In this document: piece after piece, positions 32,225 to 41,574 of the stretch
Numbering within the stretch: the stretch's first letter is position 1
How the letters are laid out: each line of letters starts with the position of its first letter
Assembly: GCA_017379935.1 (NCBI GenBank)
Contig: JAFNVC010000013.1
Location: 1-59,558, forward strand
Reading direction: 5' to 3'
Length of the DNA stretch: 59,558 nucleotides
Source: Clostridia bacterium
GTDB lineage: Bacteria > Bacillota > Clostridia > Oscillospirales > Acutalibacteraceae
Translations under genes and position numbers: made by a program
Notes under the pieces: generated by a model
Databases searched by the model: none
Told to the model about the DNA's origin: nothing
What the model saw: only the letters and a program-made list of their open reading frames with translations

Positions 32225-34459
32225 ATGAAACATAATTTCAAGGGTATATGGATCGGCGCGGATATGACCGTTGAGGACAGATTTGCACCAATATTCAAAA
32301 AGGATTTCCCTCTTAATAAAAAGATAAAGGATGCTAAAATTTACATCAGCGGTCTCGGGCTTTTCGAGCTTAAAATCAACAGCAGACTGCCCGATGACAC
32401 CGTGCTCAATCCCCCGCATTCACAGTATACACAGACTGTTTTTTACAGAGTCTTTGATATAACCGATTTGCTCGCGGACGGCGAAAACAGCATCACCGTC
32501 GAGGTCGGTCACAGCTTCTATAACGAGACAACACACGTCTGGAAATGGGAGAAGGCTGTATGGCGCGATATCCCGAAAATGCTCGCGGATATCGAAATCA
32601 CATACGCTGACGGTACAAGTGAGCTTATCACAACAGGTACGGATTGGCTCGTAACCAAGGACGGCACTACAACAGCAAACAGCATCTATTACGGCGAAAC
32701 GTTCGATGCGCGCAACAAGGATTATAAATGGATCAATGCGGTTGCCGTCAATGCACCTGCAGGAGAGCTTAAAGAGCATAACGAGCCCTTCATCCGCCGT
32801 ATCGATGAATTCAAGCCGAGAAGCATCACGAGGCTTGATAACGGCAGCATTCTTATCGAAGCTCCCGAAATGCTTACAGGCTGGGCAAAAATCCGCATAA
32901 ATGCGCCGAAGGACGAGGCGGTTACAATCACATACGGTGAAAGACTGACTGAGGACGGACACCTTCTGAGAGTCGGCGGAAATCAGGGACGCGACGGTGA
33001 TTGGTGGCCGCTCGACTTTATCCAGAAGGATACATACGTCTCTGACGGCACTCCTGCCGTTTTTGAGCCGAAATTCAGCTACAAGGGCTTCCTTTATATC
33101 GAAATTGAAAACCACGCAGAAGACCTCACAGAGGACGATATCACACTTTACAGGCTCGCAAATGACGTTGATATAGTCGGCAGCTTCGAGTGCTCGGACG
33201 AGCTTATCAATCAGCTTCACGCGCTTATGCGCCGAACGCTTCTCAACAATTTCCAATGGAAGCCGACCGACACTCCCGTTTTCGAAAAGAACGGCTGGCT
33301 CGGCGATGCAAACTGCGCTCTTGAGACGATGATGTATAACTTTGATATGAGCTCGTATATGAAGCAGTTCGTTGAGCTTATGGACGATTGCTTCAAGGAT
33401 TACGGTACGGTTCCCATCATCGTGCCGACCTCGGAATGGGGTGTCGAGAATTCCCCCGTATGGAACACAATTTTCGTTTTCGCAACGAAGGCACTTATTG
33501 ATTTCTGCAATGATAAAGGTTTAGCAGAAAAGCTCTACCCTCACCTTCGTCAGTATGCACTCGACGGAATCAGGGACATTAACTCCTTCGGCGATACGTG
33601 GAGAGTACGCGAGCTTTCCGACTGGGTTGCGCCGTCTTGCGACGAATTCAGCGAGATGATCTGCGACCCGTCAGAGGGTGCTGAAATCTGCTGTACGGCT
33701 TACATTTACGCGATGCTTAAGTGTATGGCGGAGCTTTCCGTAATTCTCGGCAAGGGTGACGAGAATGAATACAACGCCGAGGCGGAGAAAATCCGCAAGG
33801 CATTCAACGAAAAATTCTATAATGCCGAAAAGCAGATTTATGAAACCACCCACTGGGATCAGAAGGGCAACCGCAGGCAGTACAGACAGACCTCAAACCT
33901 CCTCCCCCTCTCCTTCGGAATGGTTGACGAGGCAAACAAGGCGGCGGTTATCAATAACCTTGTTGATGATATTGTCAGCCACGGCTATCACCTCGACACG
34001 GGCTGTACGGGCACAAAGCATCTTCTTCCCGTGCTGTTCAGAGAGGGCTATGCCGACGTTGCTTACAAGCTGCTGACTCAGACAACATACCCAAGCTGGG
34101 GATATTGGATAGAGAATGGCTCGACAAGCGCGTGGGAGTGCTGGGAGCCGTCAACACGCTCGTTCGACCACTATTTCCTCGGCACGTTTGACGAGAGCCT
34201 TTACACACACATAGCAGGTATCCGTGACGTCAAAAACGGCTACGAAAGCTTTACCGTAGCACCCGAAACAGATTGCGGAATGAAGTGGGCCAAGACCTCG
34301 GTAAAATCCCCGAAGGGCATCATCCGTTGTGAATGGAAGAAAACCGACGGCAATACCGAAATTGAAATCGAAATCCCCGACGGCGCAACAGCTGAAATTA
34401 AGCTTAAAAACGGTGTCGCGGAAATAAAAACAAAGGGTATTTATAGATATAGCTTTTAA
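32225..34459 (+). CDS. alpha-L-rhamnosidase-like enzyme (GH78)
   Basis: About 744 residues without a signal peptide, so it probably acts inside the cell on imported oligosaccharides. N-terminal beta-sandwich domains (about 1-310; GLFELKINS and FYRVFDITDLL are typical) precede an (alpha/alpha)6 barrel (about 320-660) and a C-terminal beta domain (CEWKKTDGNTEIEIEIPDGA). The motif TPVFEKNGWLGDA holds the likely general-acid glutamate, and STSAWECWEP holds a conserved active-site strand. The start is placed at ATG 32225 with AAGGTG upstream; a GTG at 32216 is inside that ribosome site. It follows a terminator, so it may rely on read-through or an unseen promoter. Confidence 0.85.
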   Translation: MKHNFKGIWIGADMTVEDRFAPIFKKDFPLNKKIKDAKIYISGLGLFELKINSRLPDDTVLNPPHSQYTQTVFYRVFDITDLLADGENSITVEVGHSFYNETTHVWKWEKAVWRDIPKMLADIEITYADGTSELITTGTDWLVTKDGTTTANSIYYGETFDARNKDYKWINAVAVNAPAGELKEHNEPFIRRIDEFKPRSITRLDNGSILIEAPEMLTGWAKIRINAPKDEAVTITYGERLTEDGHLLRVGGNQGRDGDWWPLDFIQKDTYVSDGTPAVFEPKFSYKGFLYIEIENHAEDLTEDDITLYRLANDVDIVGSFECSDELINQLHALMRRTLLNNFQWKPTDTPVFEKNGWLGDANCALETMMYNFDMSSYMKQFVELMDDCFKDYGTVPIIVPTSEWGVENSPVWNTIFVFATKALIDFCNDKGLAEKLYPHLRQYALDGIRDINSFGDTWRVRELSDWVAPSCDEFSEMICDPSEGAEICCTAYIYAMLKCMAELSVILGKGDENEYNAEAEKIRKAFNEKFYNAEKQIYETTHWDQKGNRRQYRQTSNLLPLSFGMVDEANKAAVINNLVDDIVSHGYHLDTGCTGTKHLLPVLFREGYADVAYKLLTQTTYPSWGYWIENGSTSAWECWEPSTRSFDHYFLGTFDESLYTHIAGIRDVKNGYESFTVAPETDCGMKWAKTSVKSPKGIIRCEWKKTDGNTEIEIEIPDGATAEIKLKNGVAEIKTKGIYRYSF

Positions 34460-34520
34460 AACTCCAAAACATATTTACCTTTTGTCTTTATGAAAAAATA
34501 TAGAAAACCGTAGATATGTG

Positions 34521-34529
34521 TGATATAAT
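34521..34529 (+). promoter_or_regulatory. extended -10 promoter
   Basis: TGATATAAT, fitting TGnTATAAT, 56 bases before the zinc-ribbon gene. Confidence 0.5.
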
Positions 34530-34585
34530 ACTATCGTGATTGTATCAAATCACCTATTAATAAATTACAAAAAGAGGTCTTGCAT

Positions 34586-35215
34586 ATGAAATGTCCCAAT
34601 TGCGGTGCAGAAGCAATAGGTAAATTTTGCGAATTTTGCGGAAGTGAAATGCCGCAAGAAAAAGCTACCGTAAACATCACAAACAACTATTACGGTGATA
34701 CTACAATGCATGAGCATACCGAAAACAATAACGTCGGCAAATGTCCTAAGTGCGGAAATTCAAAAATATCCTTTAAAAGAGAAAGAATAGGTACTACCAC
34801 CCAATCTCATTCTCGCAAAAATTATATAGGTACCGCTAAGCAAGGTCAAACTGTAAGTCAATCTGAATACAGAACCGTTGGTGTTTGTCAAAACTGCGGA
34901 TATACATGGAATCCAAACACTGCAAGCACTACAAATACCGGTTCAAAGAAAAAAACTTGGTTATGGGTTCTCGGATGGATTTTTATGTTTCCGATTCCGC
35001 TTACTATACTGCTGTTAAAGCAAAAGGATATGAAACCTGCAATCAAATATGGAATTATTGCAATCGCTTGGATTTTATTCTTTTTGATTGGCATATTCGG
35101 TGGTAATAGCGAAACTGATGTTCCACAAAACAACACAACAACAGACATCTCTTTTTCTAAATATAGTAGCTATGCAACAGAAAATCAAGGGGCAGTTCTC
35201 ATTAACCATATTTGA
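34586..35215 (+). CDS. zinc-ribbon membrane protein of unknown function
   Basis: About 209 residues. The N-terminal zinc ribbon has CPNC and CEFC pairs (about 1-22), and a second has CPKC (about 53) and CQNC (about 105). Two hydrophobic helices (about 128-144 and 153-171) follow, then a polar C-terminal tail. The start at ATG 34586 is preceded by AGAGGT. Zinc-ribbon plus membrane helices is a common layout for uncharacterised Firmicutes proteins. It is AT-rich relative to neighbours and stands alone. No function is assigned. Confidence 0.75.
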   Translation: MKCPNCGAEAIGKFCEFCGSEMPQEKATVNITNNYYGDTTMHEHTENNNVGKCPKCGNSKISFKRERIGTTTQSHSRKNYIGTAKQGQTVSQSEYRTVGVCQNCGYTWNPNTASTTNTGSKKKTWLWVLGWIFMFPIPLTILLLKQKDMKPAIKYGIIAIAWILFFLIGIFGGNSETDVPQNNTTTDISFSKYSSYATENQGAVLINHI

Positions 35216-35291
35216 CGATATCATACCGCAACAAAACTATATTTGTTATTTTAATACGCAGTAGTTATTGTGCGCCAATTACATTAAGAAC

Positions 35292-35335
35292 AAAAAACAC
35301 ATCGGAGCCTCAAATGAAACTCCGATGTGTTTTTT
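35292..35335. terminator. bidirectional terminator
   Basis: 16-bp perfect stem (AAAAAACACATCGGAG and complement) with a 12-base loop, flanked by A and T runs. It overlaps the last bases of the DUF1667 gene. Confidence 0.8.
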
Positions 35336-35678
35336 ATTTTCTATTCTGTGTTGCTACGATGTTACTGCCGAAAACATCCTCGACGATAACATCACCGATT
35401 GAAACGGGAAGTGTTGCAACCGCTTTATTGATTACTGCCATACATTCTGTCATTTTATCCTTCGGGATAGGCTTGTCTGTTTTAACTGCAACAAGTCCGC
35501 CGTCGTTACATCTGACAGTTGACGTAATTGTTCTCTGCGGATTTATACACTCACTCTCGGCATAAACCTTACCTCTCGGGCAGGTGTTACCCTTGATATC
35601 AAGTACCTTTTTATCCTCCACCTGAACTGTGAGCTCACAGCCGAGCGGACATATAATACAAGTAAGCTTTCTTTCCAT
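35334..35678 (-). CDS. DUF1667 cysteine-motif protein
   Basis: 114 residues from ATG 35678 (AGGAAAAG upstream). The N-terminus has CIICPLGCELTV, with another Cys in GNTCPRG, a pattern that suggests an iron-sulfur cluster or metal. DUF1667 genes regularly follow two flavoprotein genes in Firmicutes, in operons linked to anaerobic glycerol-3-phosphate oxidation. It starts one base after the upstream gene's stop, so it is probably a small subunit of that complex (inference). Confidence 0.85.
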   Translation of the reverse strand: MERKLTCIICPLGCELTVQVEDKKVLDIKGNTCPRGKVYAESECINPQRTITSTVRCNDGGLVAVKTDKPIPKDKMTECMAVINKAVATLPVSIGDVIVEDVFGSNIVATQNRK

Positions 35679-35679
35679 A

Positions 35680-36915
35680 TTACTTTTCCTCCAGGGAGAA
35701 ATACAGTTCCTTTGCATTTTCCAGCATTTCTTTTTTGAGTGTCACGGATTCCATTTCGCCCGGTGCAACCTTTACTCTCTTCTTTGAAAGAAGAACGTTC
35801 TCACCGTCGGTAACCTTGACCGTTACATTCTTGTATATGTTAGAAACTCGGAAATAAACTGATACATCCTTTTTCTTTGTGATGATCTGCGGAACCGTAT
35901 AGCGGATTTTACCGTCCGTTTTAACGGGGATTGAAACCGATTCATCCTTATTGCCGTTGATATATTCAACCGCCGCCTTACCTGCGATTTCTGCTTCCTC
36001 GGAAACATAGTCAACAAGGTCGTGAACGTGAAGAACATTACCGCAGGAGAAGATACCCTCAACAGATGTCTGTCTGTCCTGGTCAACAACGGCACCGCTT
36101 GTGATGCCTGAAAGCTCAACGTTAGCGGACTTTGACAGCTCGTTTTCGGGAATAAGACCGACGGAGAAAAGAATAGTATCGCAGGCGATGTATTCCTCTG
36201 TTTCCTTGATAGGTCTTCTGTTCTCGTCAACCTTGGCGATTGTGACGCCCTCAACCCTCTGCTTACCGTGAATCTTCACGATAGTGTGGCTGAGCTTGAG
36301 CGGAATGTTGAAATCGTTAAGACACTGCTCGATATTTCTTGCAAGACCGCCTGAATACGGCATAAGCTCGCATACTGCGTGAACCTTTGCGCCCTCGAGA
36401 GTCATTCGTCTTGCCATAATAAGTCCGATGTCACCGCTGCCGAGAATAACAACGTTTTTGCCGGGAAGATAGCCCTTCATATTAACGAACTTCTGTGCTG
36501 TACCTGCGCTGTAGATACCTGCAGGACGGCTGCCCGCGATATTGAGAGCGCCCTTTGATCTTTCGCGGCATCCCATTGCAAGGATGACGGCCTTCGCCTG
36601 AATCTGGAAAATACCGTCCTCGGAATTGGTTGCGGTTACAACCTTATCCTCGGAAACGTCAAGAACCATTGTATTGAGCTTGCACTCGATACCGAGCTCT
36701 CTTACCTTCGCTTCATATTTCCAGGCATACTCGGGGCCCGTAAGCTCTTCGCCGAACTTATGAAGACCGAAGCCGTTGTGGATACACTGCTGTAGGATAC
36801 CGCCGAGACTTTCGTCACGCTCAAGGATGAGGATATCCTTAACGCCGTTTTCGTATGCCGCAATCGCAGCACTCATACCTGCAGGACCGCCGCCGATGAT
36901 TACTAAATCTCTCAT
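35680..36915 (-). CDS. NAD(P)/FAD-dependent oxidoreductase (second subunit of a G3P dehydrogenase-like complex)
   Basis: 411 residues with an N-terminal FAD-binding motif (IIGGGPAGMSAAIAAYE), a central NAD(P)-binding motif (VVILGSGDIGLIMARR) and a second FAD contact (GIFSCGNVLHVHDLVD). The C-terminal about 80 residues are beta-rich (KKKDVSVYFRVSNIYKNV). It overlaps the upstream dehydrogenase by ATGA and is followed by DUF1667. The likely role is to pass electrons from the dehydrogenase subunit to an acceptor. The substrate is inferred only from operon type. Confidence 0.85.
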   Translation of the reverse strand: MRDLVIIGGGPAGMSAAIAAYENGVKDILILERDESLGGILQQCIHNGFGLHKFGEELTGPEYAWKYEAKVRELGIECKLNTMVLDVSEDKVVTATNSEDGIFQIQAKAVILAMGCRERSKGALNIAGSRPAGIYSAGTAQKFVNMKGYLPGKNVVILGSGDIGLIMARRMTLEGAKVHAVCELMPYSGGLARNIEQCLNDFNIPLKLSHTIVKIHGKQRVEGVTIAKVDENRRPIKETEEYIACDTILFSVGLIPENELSKSANVELSGITSGAVVDQDRQTSVEGIFSCGNVLHVHDLVDYVSEEAEIAGKAAVEYINGNKDESVSIPVKTDGKIRYTVPQIITKKKDVSVYFRVSNIYKNVTVKVTDGENVLLSKKRVKVAPGEMESVTLKKEMLENAKELYFSLEEK

Positions 36916-38351
36916 TGTGCCTGTCCTCCTTTTGTGAGCTCTACGTTAACTAACGAGTCTCCGCCGAATTTTGTTACGCCCTCGTACGGGATTCCGAGCT
37001 CCTTTGAAAGAAGCTCTGTTATATAAGGTCCGCAGAAGCCGCCCTGACAGCGACCCATCTGCGCACGCGTTCTGCGCTTCACGCCGTCAAGGTCATGCGG
37101 CTGAGGATTACGTCGGATTGCATCAACAATCTCACCCTCAGTAATACCCTCGCAACGGCAGACGATTTTACCGTATGCGGGATTTGCCTTGATCATTTCG
37201 TTCTGCTCCTCCATAGAAGCATCGCCGAATGCGTGATAAGATTTTCTTGTCGGATTGAACTCGGGATTTGCCTCAAGCTCAAAGCCCTCATCCTTAAGCA
37301 TATCTGCGATATACTCTGCGATAGCGGGTGCTGACGTAAGTCCGGGAGATTCGATGCCCGCCGCATTGATAAAGCCCTTTTCGGGACTGTTGATAATGAA
37401 ATCACCCGTGCTGCCTACGGAACGCAGACCGCAGAAGGATGTGATTGTTTTGTTAAGCTGAACACCGCTGACAGTTTCGTGAGTATTGCCGAGAATTTTT
37501 GCAAATCCCTCCGCAGTAGTATCCTTGTCCTCCTTATCCTCGATATCAAATGATGTCGGGCCAAGAAGAAGGTTGCCGTGAACGGTAGGTGTTACGAGAA
37601 TACCCTTACCCATCTTTGAGGGTGTTCGGAAAATTGTGCAGGCAACAGTGTCACCGCATTCCTTATCAAGAAGAATGTATTCGCCTCTTCTCGGATGTAC
37701 GTCGAAGGAATTGTCACCGATCATACCTGCAATTTTATCGGAATAGAGACCTGCACAGTTGATGACGATACGGGTATCGACAGACTCGTTATCCGAAGAA
37801 ATTCTGTATCCGTTTTCTGTTTTTTCTATACAGCTGACCTCAAAGTTACACTTAAGCTCAGCACCGTTATCCATAGCGTTACCGATAGCCTGAATCGCAA
37901 GTGTGTAGGGGCAGACGATACCTGCCGTCGGCGCATACAATGCACAGATTACGTTATCGGAAAGATTGGGCTCTAATTTCTTAAGCTCTTCCTTTTCAAG
38001 AAGCTGTAAATCCTCAACGCCGTTTGTAATACCTCTTGCAAGAAGCTCGTTGAGTGTTGCTCTGTCATTATCGTCAAAGCCGACAACAAGAGAGCCGTTC
38101 TTTTTATAGCTGACGCCGAGCTCACTGCAGACAGACTCCATCATCTTACAGCCGCGGACATTAAGAAGAGCCTTGAGGCTGCCTTCCTTCGCGTCAAAGC
38201 CCGCGTGGACGATTGCAGAATTTGCCTTAGTTGCACCCATAGCAACGTCATTCTGACCTTCAAGAATACAAATCTTCAATTTGTACTTTGACAGAGTGCG
38301 GGCGACCATACCGCCAACAACACCTGCACCAATTATGGTGATGTCATACAT
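36912..38351 (-). CDS. FAD-dependent dehydrogenase, GlpA-like, with BFD-type [2Fe-2S] domain
   Basis: Start at ATG 38351, 8 bases after GGGAG; the ATG at 38360 overlaps that site. The 479-residue product has the FAD motif IIGAGVVGGMVARTL (residues 5-20), a DAO-type substrate domain, and a C-terminal BFD-like cluster domain with cysteines in CRCEGIT and MGRCQGGFCGP. This is the architecture of anaerobic glycerol-3-phosphate dehydrogenase subunit A and of some hydroxyacid or amino-acid dehydrogenases. It leads a three-gene operon with the flavoprotein and DUF1667. No glpK or glpF is in the window. Confidence 0.85.
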   Translation of the reverse strand: MYDITIIGAGVVGGMVARTLSKYKLKICILEGQNDVAMGATKANSAIVHAGFDAKEGSLKALLNVRGCKMMESVCSELGVSYKKNGSLVVGFDDNDRATLNELLARGITNGVEDLQLLEKEELKKLEPNLSDNVICALYAPTAGIVCPYTLAIQAIGNAMDNGAELKCNFEVSCIEKTENGYRISSDNESVDTRIVINCAGLYSDKIAGMIGDNSFDVHPRRGEYILLDKECGDTVACTIFRTPSKMGKGILVTPTVHGNLLLGPTSFDIEDKEDKDTTAEGFAKILGNTHETVSGVQLNKTITSFCGLRSVGSTGDFIINSPEKGFINAAGIESPGLTSAPAIAEYIADMLKDEGFELEANPEFNPTRKSYHAFGDASMEEQNEMIKANPAYGKIVCRCEGITEGEIVDAIRRNPQPHDLDGVKRRTRAQMGRCQGGFCGPYITELLSKELGIPYEGVTKFGGDSLVNVELTKGGQAQ

Positions 38352-38432
38352 AAGTTTCATCTCCCAAAACTAATTAAATATGATTGTTTATTATATCACA
38401 ATCCATACAAAATGTAAATATTATATATATAA

Positions 38433-38468
38433 AAATCCGTTGCTGTACGCTCGTACAACAACGGATTT
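38433..38468. terminator. terminator of the MBL/cohesin/kinase operon
   Basis: Long hairpin: AAATCCGTTG and complement, then TGTACG / CGTACA, with a two-base tip. It lies immediately downstream of the MBL gene. Confidence 0.7.
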
Positions 38469-38471
38469 ATT

Positions 38472-39794
38472 TTACATTTCAAATTTACTGTCAGCCTCAG
38501 CGGGAAGGTTTGCCGAATTCAGGTCTCCTCCCCTGTCGGTGAACATCTGATAAAGCTCCGCCTTACGCTCGTCGGTGTAGGAATAACCCCAGAGACGGTT
38601 GATTTTGCCGAAGTCCTCAAAGGTTTCGTCGGGAAGAACCTCGATTTTTTCAAAATCGTACGGAAGCGGAATTTTAACCGTGCCGTCGGACGTGATATAA
38701 TGCGCTCTTGCAAGCTCAATCGCACGGCGGTTTGCCTCGATGCGCGGATATTCCTCGTCAAACTTGATGCGCGTTATCGGGAAAACCGCAACCTCGGCAT
38801 TAAGGTACTCATAAGCCTTCACGGAAAGTCCCGTATGACCGTGGTGGGCAATCTGGACAACATCGCACTTAAGAGCTTCGCCAAAGCGTTTTTCAAGCTC
38901 GACGGATGCAAGACGGCTCGCATCGCCGGGGATAAACACCCTTGAATTTTCCGCATTGAGCATCACCATACAAGACGAATCGTTGTAATCCGTGATAAGC
39001 TGCGGGTAGATATCCTCGTGAGTGCCGAGAACATCGAACGCGAGATTTCTTATGTAAAAGCGCTGACCTGTATGGATTTTGTAGGTCGGGATTTTCGTTT
39101 CCTTAAGCATTCTGAAGAGCTTACGGGAAAGCAGAACCTCTTCGCGCGTCCAATTCCTCCATCCGATATAATCGTCGGGAATGAGATTTGAATAGATACC
39201 CTCGATAACAACGTCGTGACAGTTGTAGCGAAGAAAATCCATAAACTTGCAGATATGGTCGGAGTGCGCGTGAGTAAGAAGCCAGCCGTTGACAACAACC
39301 TTCTGTCCCTCAGGCGTGCGCTCGCGCATAAAATTGTAGATTCTGTCGTTATCGTTGAACTGCATATAGTGACCGCTGTCGACAACAAAGAAGCTGTAGT
39401 CGGGACACTGAACCATAAGACACATACCGCAGTCGATAAGTGCCTGATCGCTCTCAAAGCCGTAGAACGCAGTTTCACCATCTCCCTCGCAGGAGGTCGG
39501 AACGAAATTCGGCGCAAGGTTCACTTCACTCGCCGCAACGCGGAGAATACCGTCGCACGGGGTAAGCAGAGCATTCACAAGCACCTCACCCTTGAGGCAG
39601 GTGTAGAGATTGCCGTTGATTTCATTCTTCTGTAAAACAGACATTCCGTCCTTTTCAAGAGCGCAAATCCATTCGGTATATTCAGCCTCGGTTACATTTC
39701 TGTAAAGGAGCATATAGCAATTCTCGCGGCAATCGTATACAGGCTCATCAGCAGCAGGACGGAACTGTAAAAATTTTTCAAAAAGCTTTTCCAT
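38472..39794 (-). CDS. ComEC-like metallo-beta-lactamase-fold protein
   Basis: 440 residues. The MBL-fold zinc motif THAHSDH lies at about residue 175, with later ligands in FIPGDA and IAHHGH. The N-terminal about 110 residues are not recognised. No signal peptide or membrane helix is seen, so it should be cytoplasmic. ComEC-type soluble MBL proteins are hydrolases of unknown substrate (nucleotide or phosphodiester is common). It starts two bases after the membrane-anchored cohesin-like gene. Confidence 0.78.
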   Translation of the reverse strand: MEKLFEKFLQFRPAADEPVYDCRENCYMLLYRNVTEAEYTEWICALEKDGMSVLQKNEINGNLYTCLKGEVLVNALLTPCDGILRVAASEVNLAPNFVPTSCEGDGETAFYGFESDQALIDCGMCLMVQCPDYSFFVVDSGHYMQFNDNDRIYNFMRERTPEGQKVVVNGWLLTHAHSDHICKFMDFLRYNCHDVVIEGIYSNLIPDDYIGWRNWTREEVLLSRKLFRMLKETKIPTYKIHTGQRFYIRNLAFDVLGTHEDIYPQLITDYNDSSCMVMLNAENSRVFIPGDASRLASVELEKRFGEALKCDVVQIAHHGHTGLSVKAYEYLNAEVAVFPITRIKFDEEYPRIEANRRAIELARAHYITSDGTVKIPLPYDFEKIEVLPDETFEDFGKINRLWGYSYTDERKAELYQMFTDRGGDLNSANLPAEADSKFEM

Positions 39795-39796
39795 AA

Positions 39797-40597
39797 TTAT
39801 TCTCCGATGTCAGACTTTTTCTTCTTGATCACAATCACAGCAACCACAGCCGCACCGACAAGCACAACCGCAACAACCGCGATAATAATCGGCAGATTAT
39901 TCTTGCCGTTATTCTCTTGCTGTGTCTGTGTGCCGACCTCTTCGGTAGCAGCCTCTGTATCCGAGGGGTCCTCCGCATCGATCAGCTCACCGCTTGTACC
40001 ATCGATCGAGTTTGTTAACACCTGCTCGGTCGCATCCGTCGGGTCCGTAACAGACACAACGGTTTTGTCGGTCGGTGCAACAGCAGATGATGCTGACGTC
40101 GGTGCTTCAGTCTTATCGCCCTGAAGATCGGTTGTCAGTGACACCTTGATAGGCTGCTGTGCCGCATCGACACAGTTTGTTATATCAATAACAAGGTCAT
40201 CAGAATCAAGCTTATCCTTGGTCAGCTTTTTGAGCGTAATCTTGAAAAGCTCCTTGCCGTCAACGATTCTGAAAGCATTGAGAGTAAGTACGGTAGCCTT
40301 TATAGGGTCAGCGTTGATATTGATAAGTGCAAAAGCCGTACCTGCCTGCTTTTCGAAATTAGCAAAGCCTGCACCCTTTTCGGCACCCGTAACCTTGACC
40401 CTTTTGCTGTCAACCGTCATATCAAAATCAAGACCCGAAAAGCCGGTGCCGCCGTTGAAATCAAGTGTAACAACAGCCTCACTGTCCGTTTCGGAAACGA
40501 GTGTGATATTAAAATTTGCTACGCTCTCTGCCGAAGCAGTAACGCAGGTCATAATCACGAGAACAACGCTTACGATAAGCGCAAAAAACTTTTTCAT
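39797..40597 (-). CDS. membrane-anchored cohesin-like surface protein
   Basis: 266 residues: signal peptide (about 1-23), a cohesin-like beta-sandwich (about 26-155; opening VANFNITLVSETDSEAVVTL, with GFSGLDFDMTVDS as the typical second strand region), a Thr/Asp/Glu-rich linker (about 160-232) and a C-terminal transmembrane helix (about 235-256) followed by KKKK. This is what one would expect for a receptor that holds dockerin-bearing proteins at the cell surface. Two dockerin proteins are encoded in this same window. Cohesin assignment is by fold-like pattern, not by a clear signature. Confidence 0.72.
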   Translation of the reverse strand: MKKFFALIVSVVLVIMTCVTASAESVANFNITLVSETDSEAVVTLDFNGGTGFSGLDFDMTVDSKRVKVTGAEKGAGFANFEKQAGTAFALININADPIKATVLTLNAFRIVDGKELFKITLKKLTKDKLDSDDLVIDITNCVDAAQQPIKVSLTTDLQGDKTEAPTSASSAVAPTDKTVVSVTDPTDATEQVLTNSIDGTSGELIDAEDPSDTEAATEEVGTQTQQENNGKNNLPIIIAVVAVVLVGAAVVAVIVIKKKKSDIGE

Positions 40598-40610
40598 ATT
40601 AAAGCCTCCG

Positions 40611-41564
40611 TCAGATTTTCAATCCGATTTCATTAGTAATATATCCGTTTGCTCTGTCTGAAACATAATCCGATGTCTCGGGCACAATAAAAGTGAACGC
40701 TTCAGGAATAATCTCAAAGGTGATATCCGTCACTGTATCAACCTCGCCGTCGATGTTGAGTGCGGCAGGCTCCTCGCTGTGGATAGTCATTTTCTTGTCG
40801 CGGACATAGAGCGTCTGCTTCCAGTAATAATGCTTGCCCTTCTTGTAGCCGCCGACCTTCGTGAGCATTTCGGGAAGACTGAGCGTATCAATGATACTGA
40901 AATCAAGAAGTCCGTCATCGGGAAGCGCATAGGGCGTTGCCTGATAGCCGCCTCCGTAATAACGGCTGTTACCGCAGACGGTAAAGAGAAACTCGCCCGA
41001 AATCGGTCTGTTGTCGTCAATCGTAATTGTAAATTTATTCTCACGCTTAACCATTGCACAGTAAGCAAGCGCCGCAGTATAGGCTCTGTCACCGCGCAGA
41101 AGCGGCAACTTTTTGAAATCCGACTGCTTGGCGCAGATTTCGGCATCCATACCCATTGAGCACTGATTGACGGCGATTCTGTCACCGCATCGGATAGCAT
41201 CAATTTTTATCGGCGTACCGCGGTACTGTGCATCGAGGTTAAGAAAATCCTCTCTCGTGCCGAAAATACGGATAAAATCATTGCCCGAGCCAAGCGGTAC
41301 AACCGCAAACTCGACGTTATCATATCCGTAAATTGCATTTGCTACATCATAAACCGTGCCGTCGCCGCCACAGGCATAGATTCGGATTTTTTCGCCTGTC
41401 TGCGCCCACTTGATACAGTATTCCTTCATATCCTCGATAGATTTGCAGATATAAACCTCGTAGTCAATGTCAAGATTTTCAAAGCTTTCTTTAATGAGGG
41501 GGCGCAGAATATCGTATGCTCTGCCCTTGCCGGCCTTCGGATTAACAACAAACAGATGTTTCAT
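40611..41564 (-). CDS. diacylglycerol kinase-family lipid kinase
   Basis: 317 residues from ATG 41564 (GAGGTG upstream). It opens with KHLFVVNPKAGKGRA and has the nucleotide-binding ACGGDGTVYDVANAI and the PLGSGNDF motif of the DgkB/YegS family. It would phosphorylate a lipid such as diacylglycerol at the membrane face, recycling it for phospholipid synthesis; sphingoid or other lipids are possible substrates. It lies between an RNA methyltransferase and the cohesin-like gene. Confidence 0.88.
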   Translation of the reverse strand: MKHLFVVNPKAGKGRAYDILRPLIKESFENLDIDYEVYICKSIEDMKEYCIKWAQTGEKIRIYACGGDGTVYDVANAIYGYDNVEFAVVPLGSGNDFIRIFGTREDFLNLDAQYRGTPIKIDAIRCGDRIAVNQCSMGMDAEICAKQSDFKKLPLLRGDRAYTAALAYCAMVKRENKFTITIDDNRPISGEFLFTVCGNSRYYGGGYQATPYALPDDGLLDFSIIDTLSLPEMLTKVGGYKKGKHYYWKQTLYVRDKKMTIHSEEPAALNIDGEVDTVTDITFEIIPEAFTFIVPETSDYVSDRANGYITNEIGLKI

Positions 41565-41574
41565 TTTATGCACC

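Noticed and set aside
32420-33256. 278-residue open frame on the minus strand opposite the GH78 gene
   Set aside because: Antisense shadow of a conserved enzyme; Cys- and Val-rich composition typical of complementary frames.
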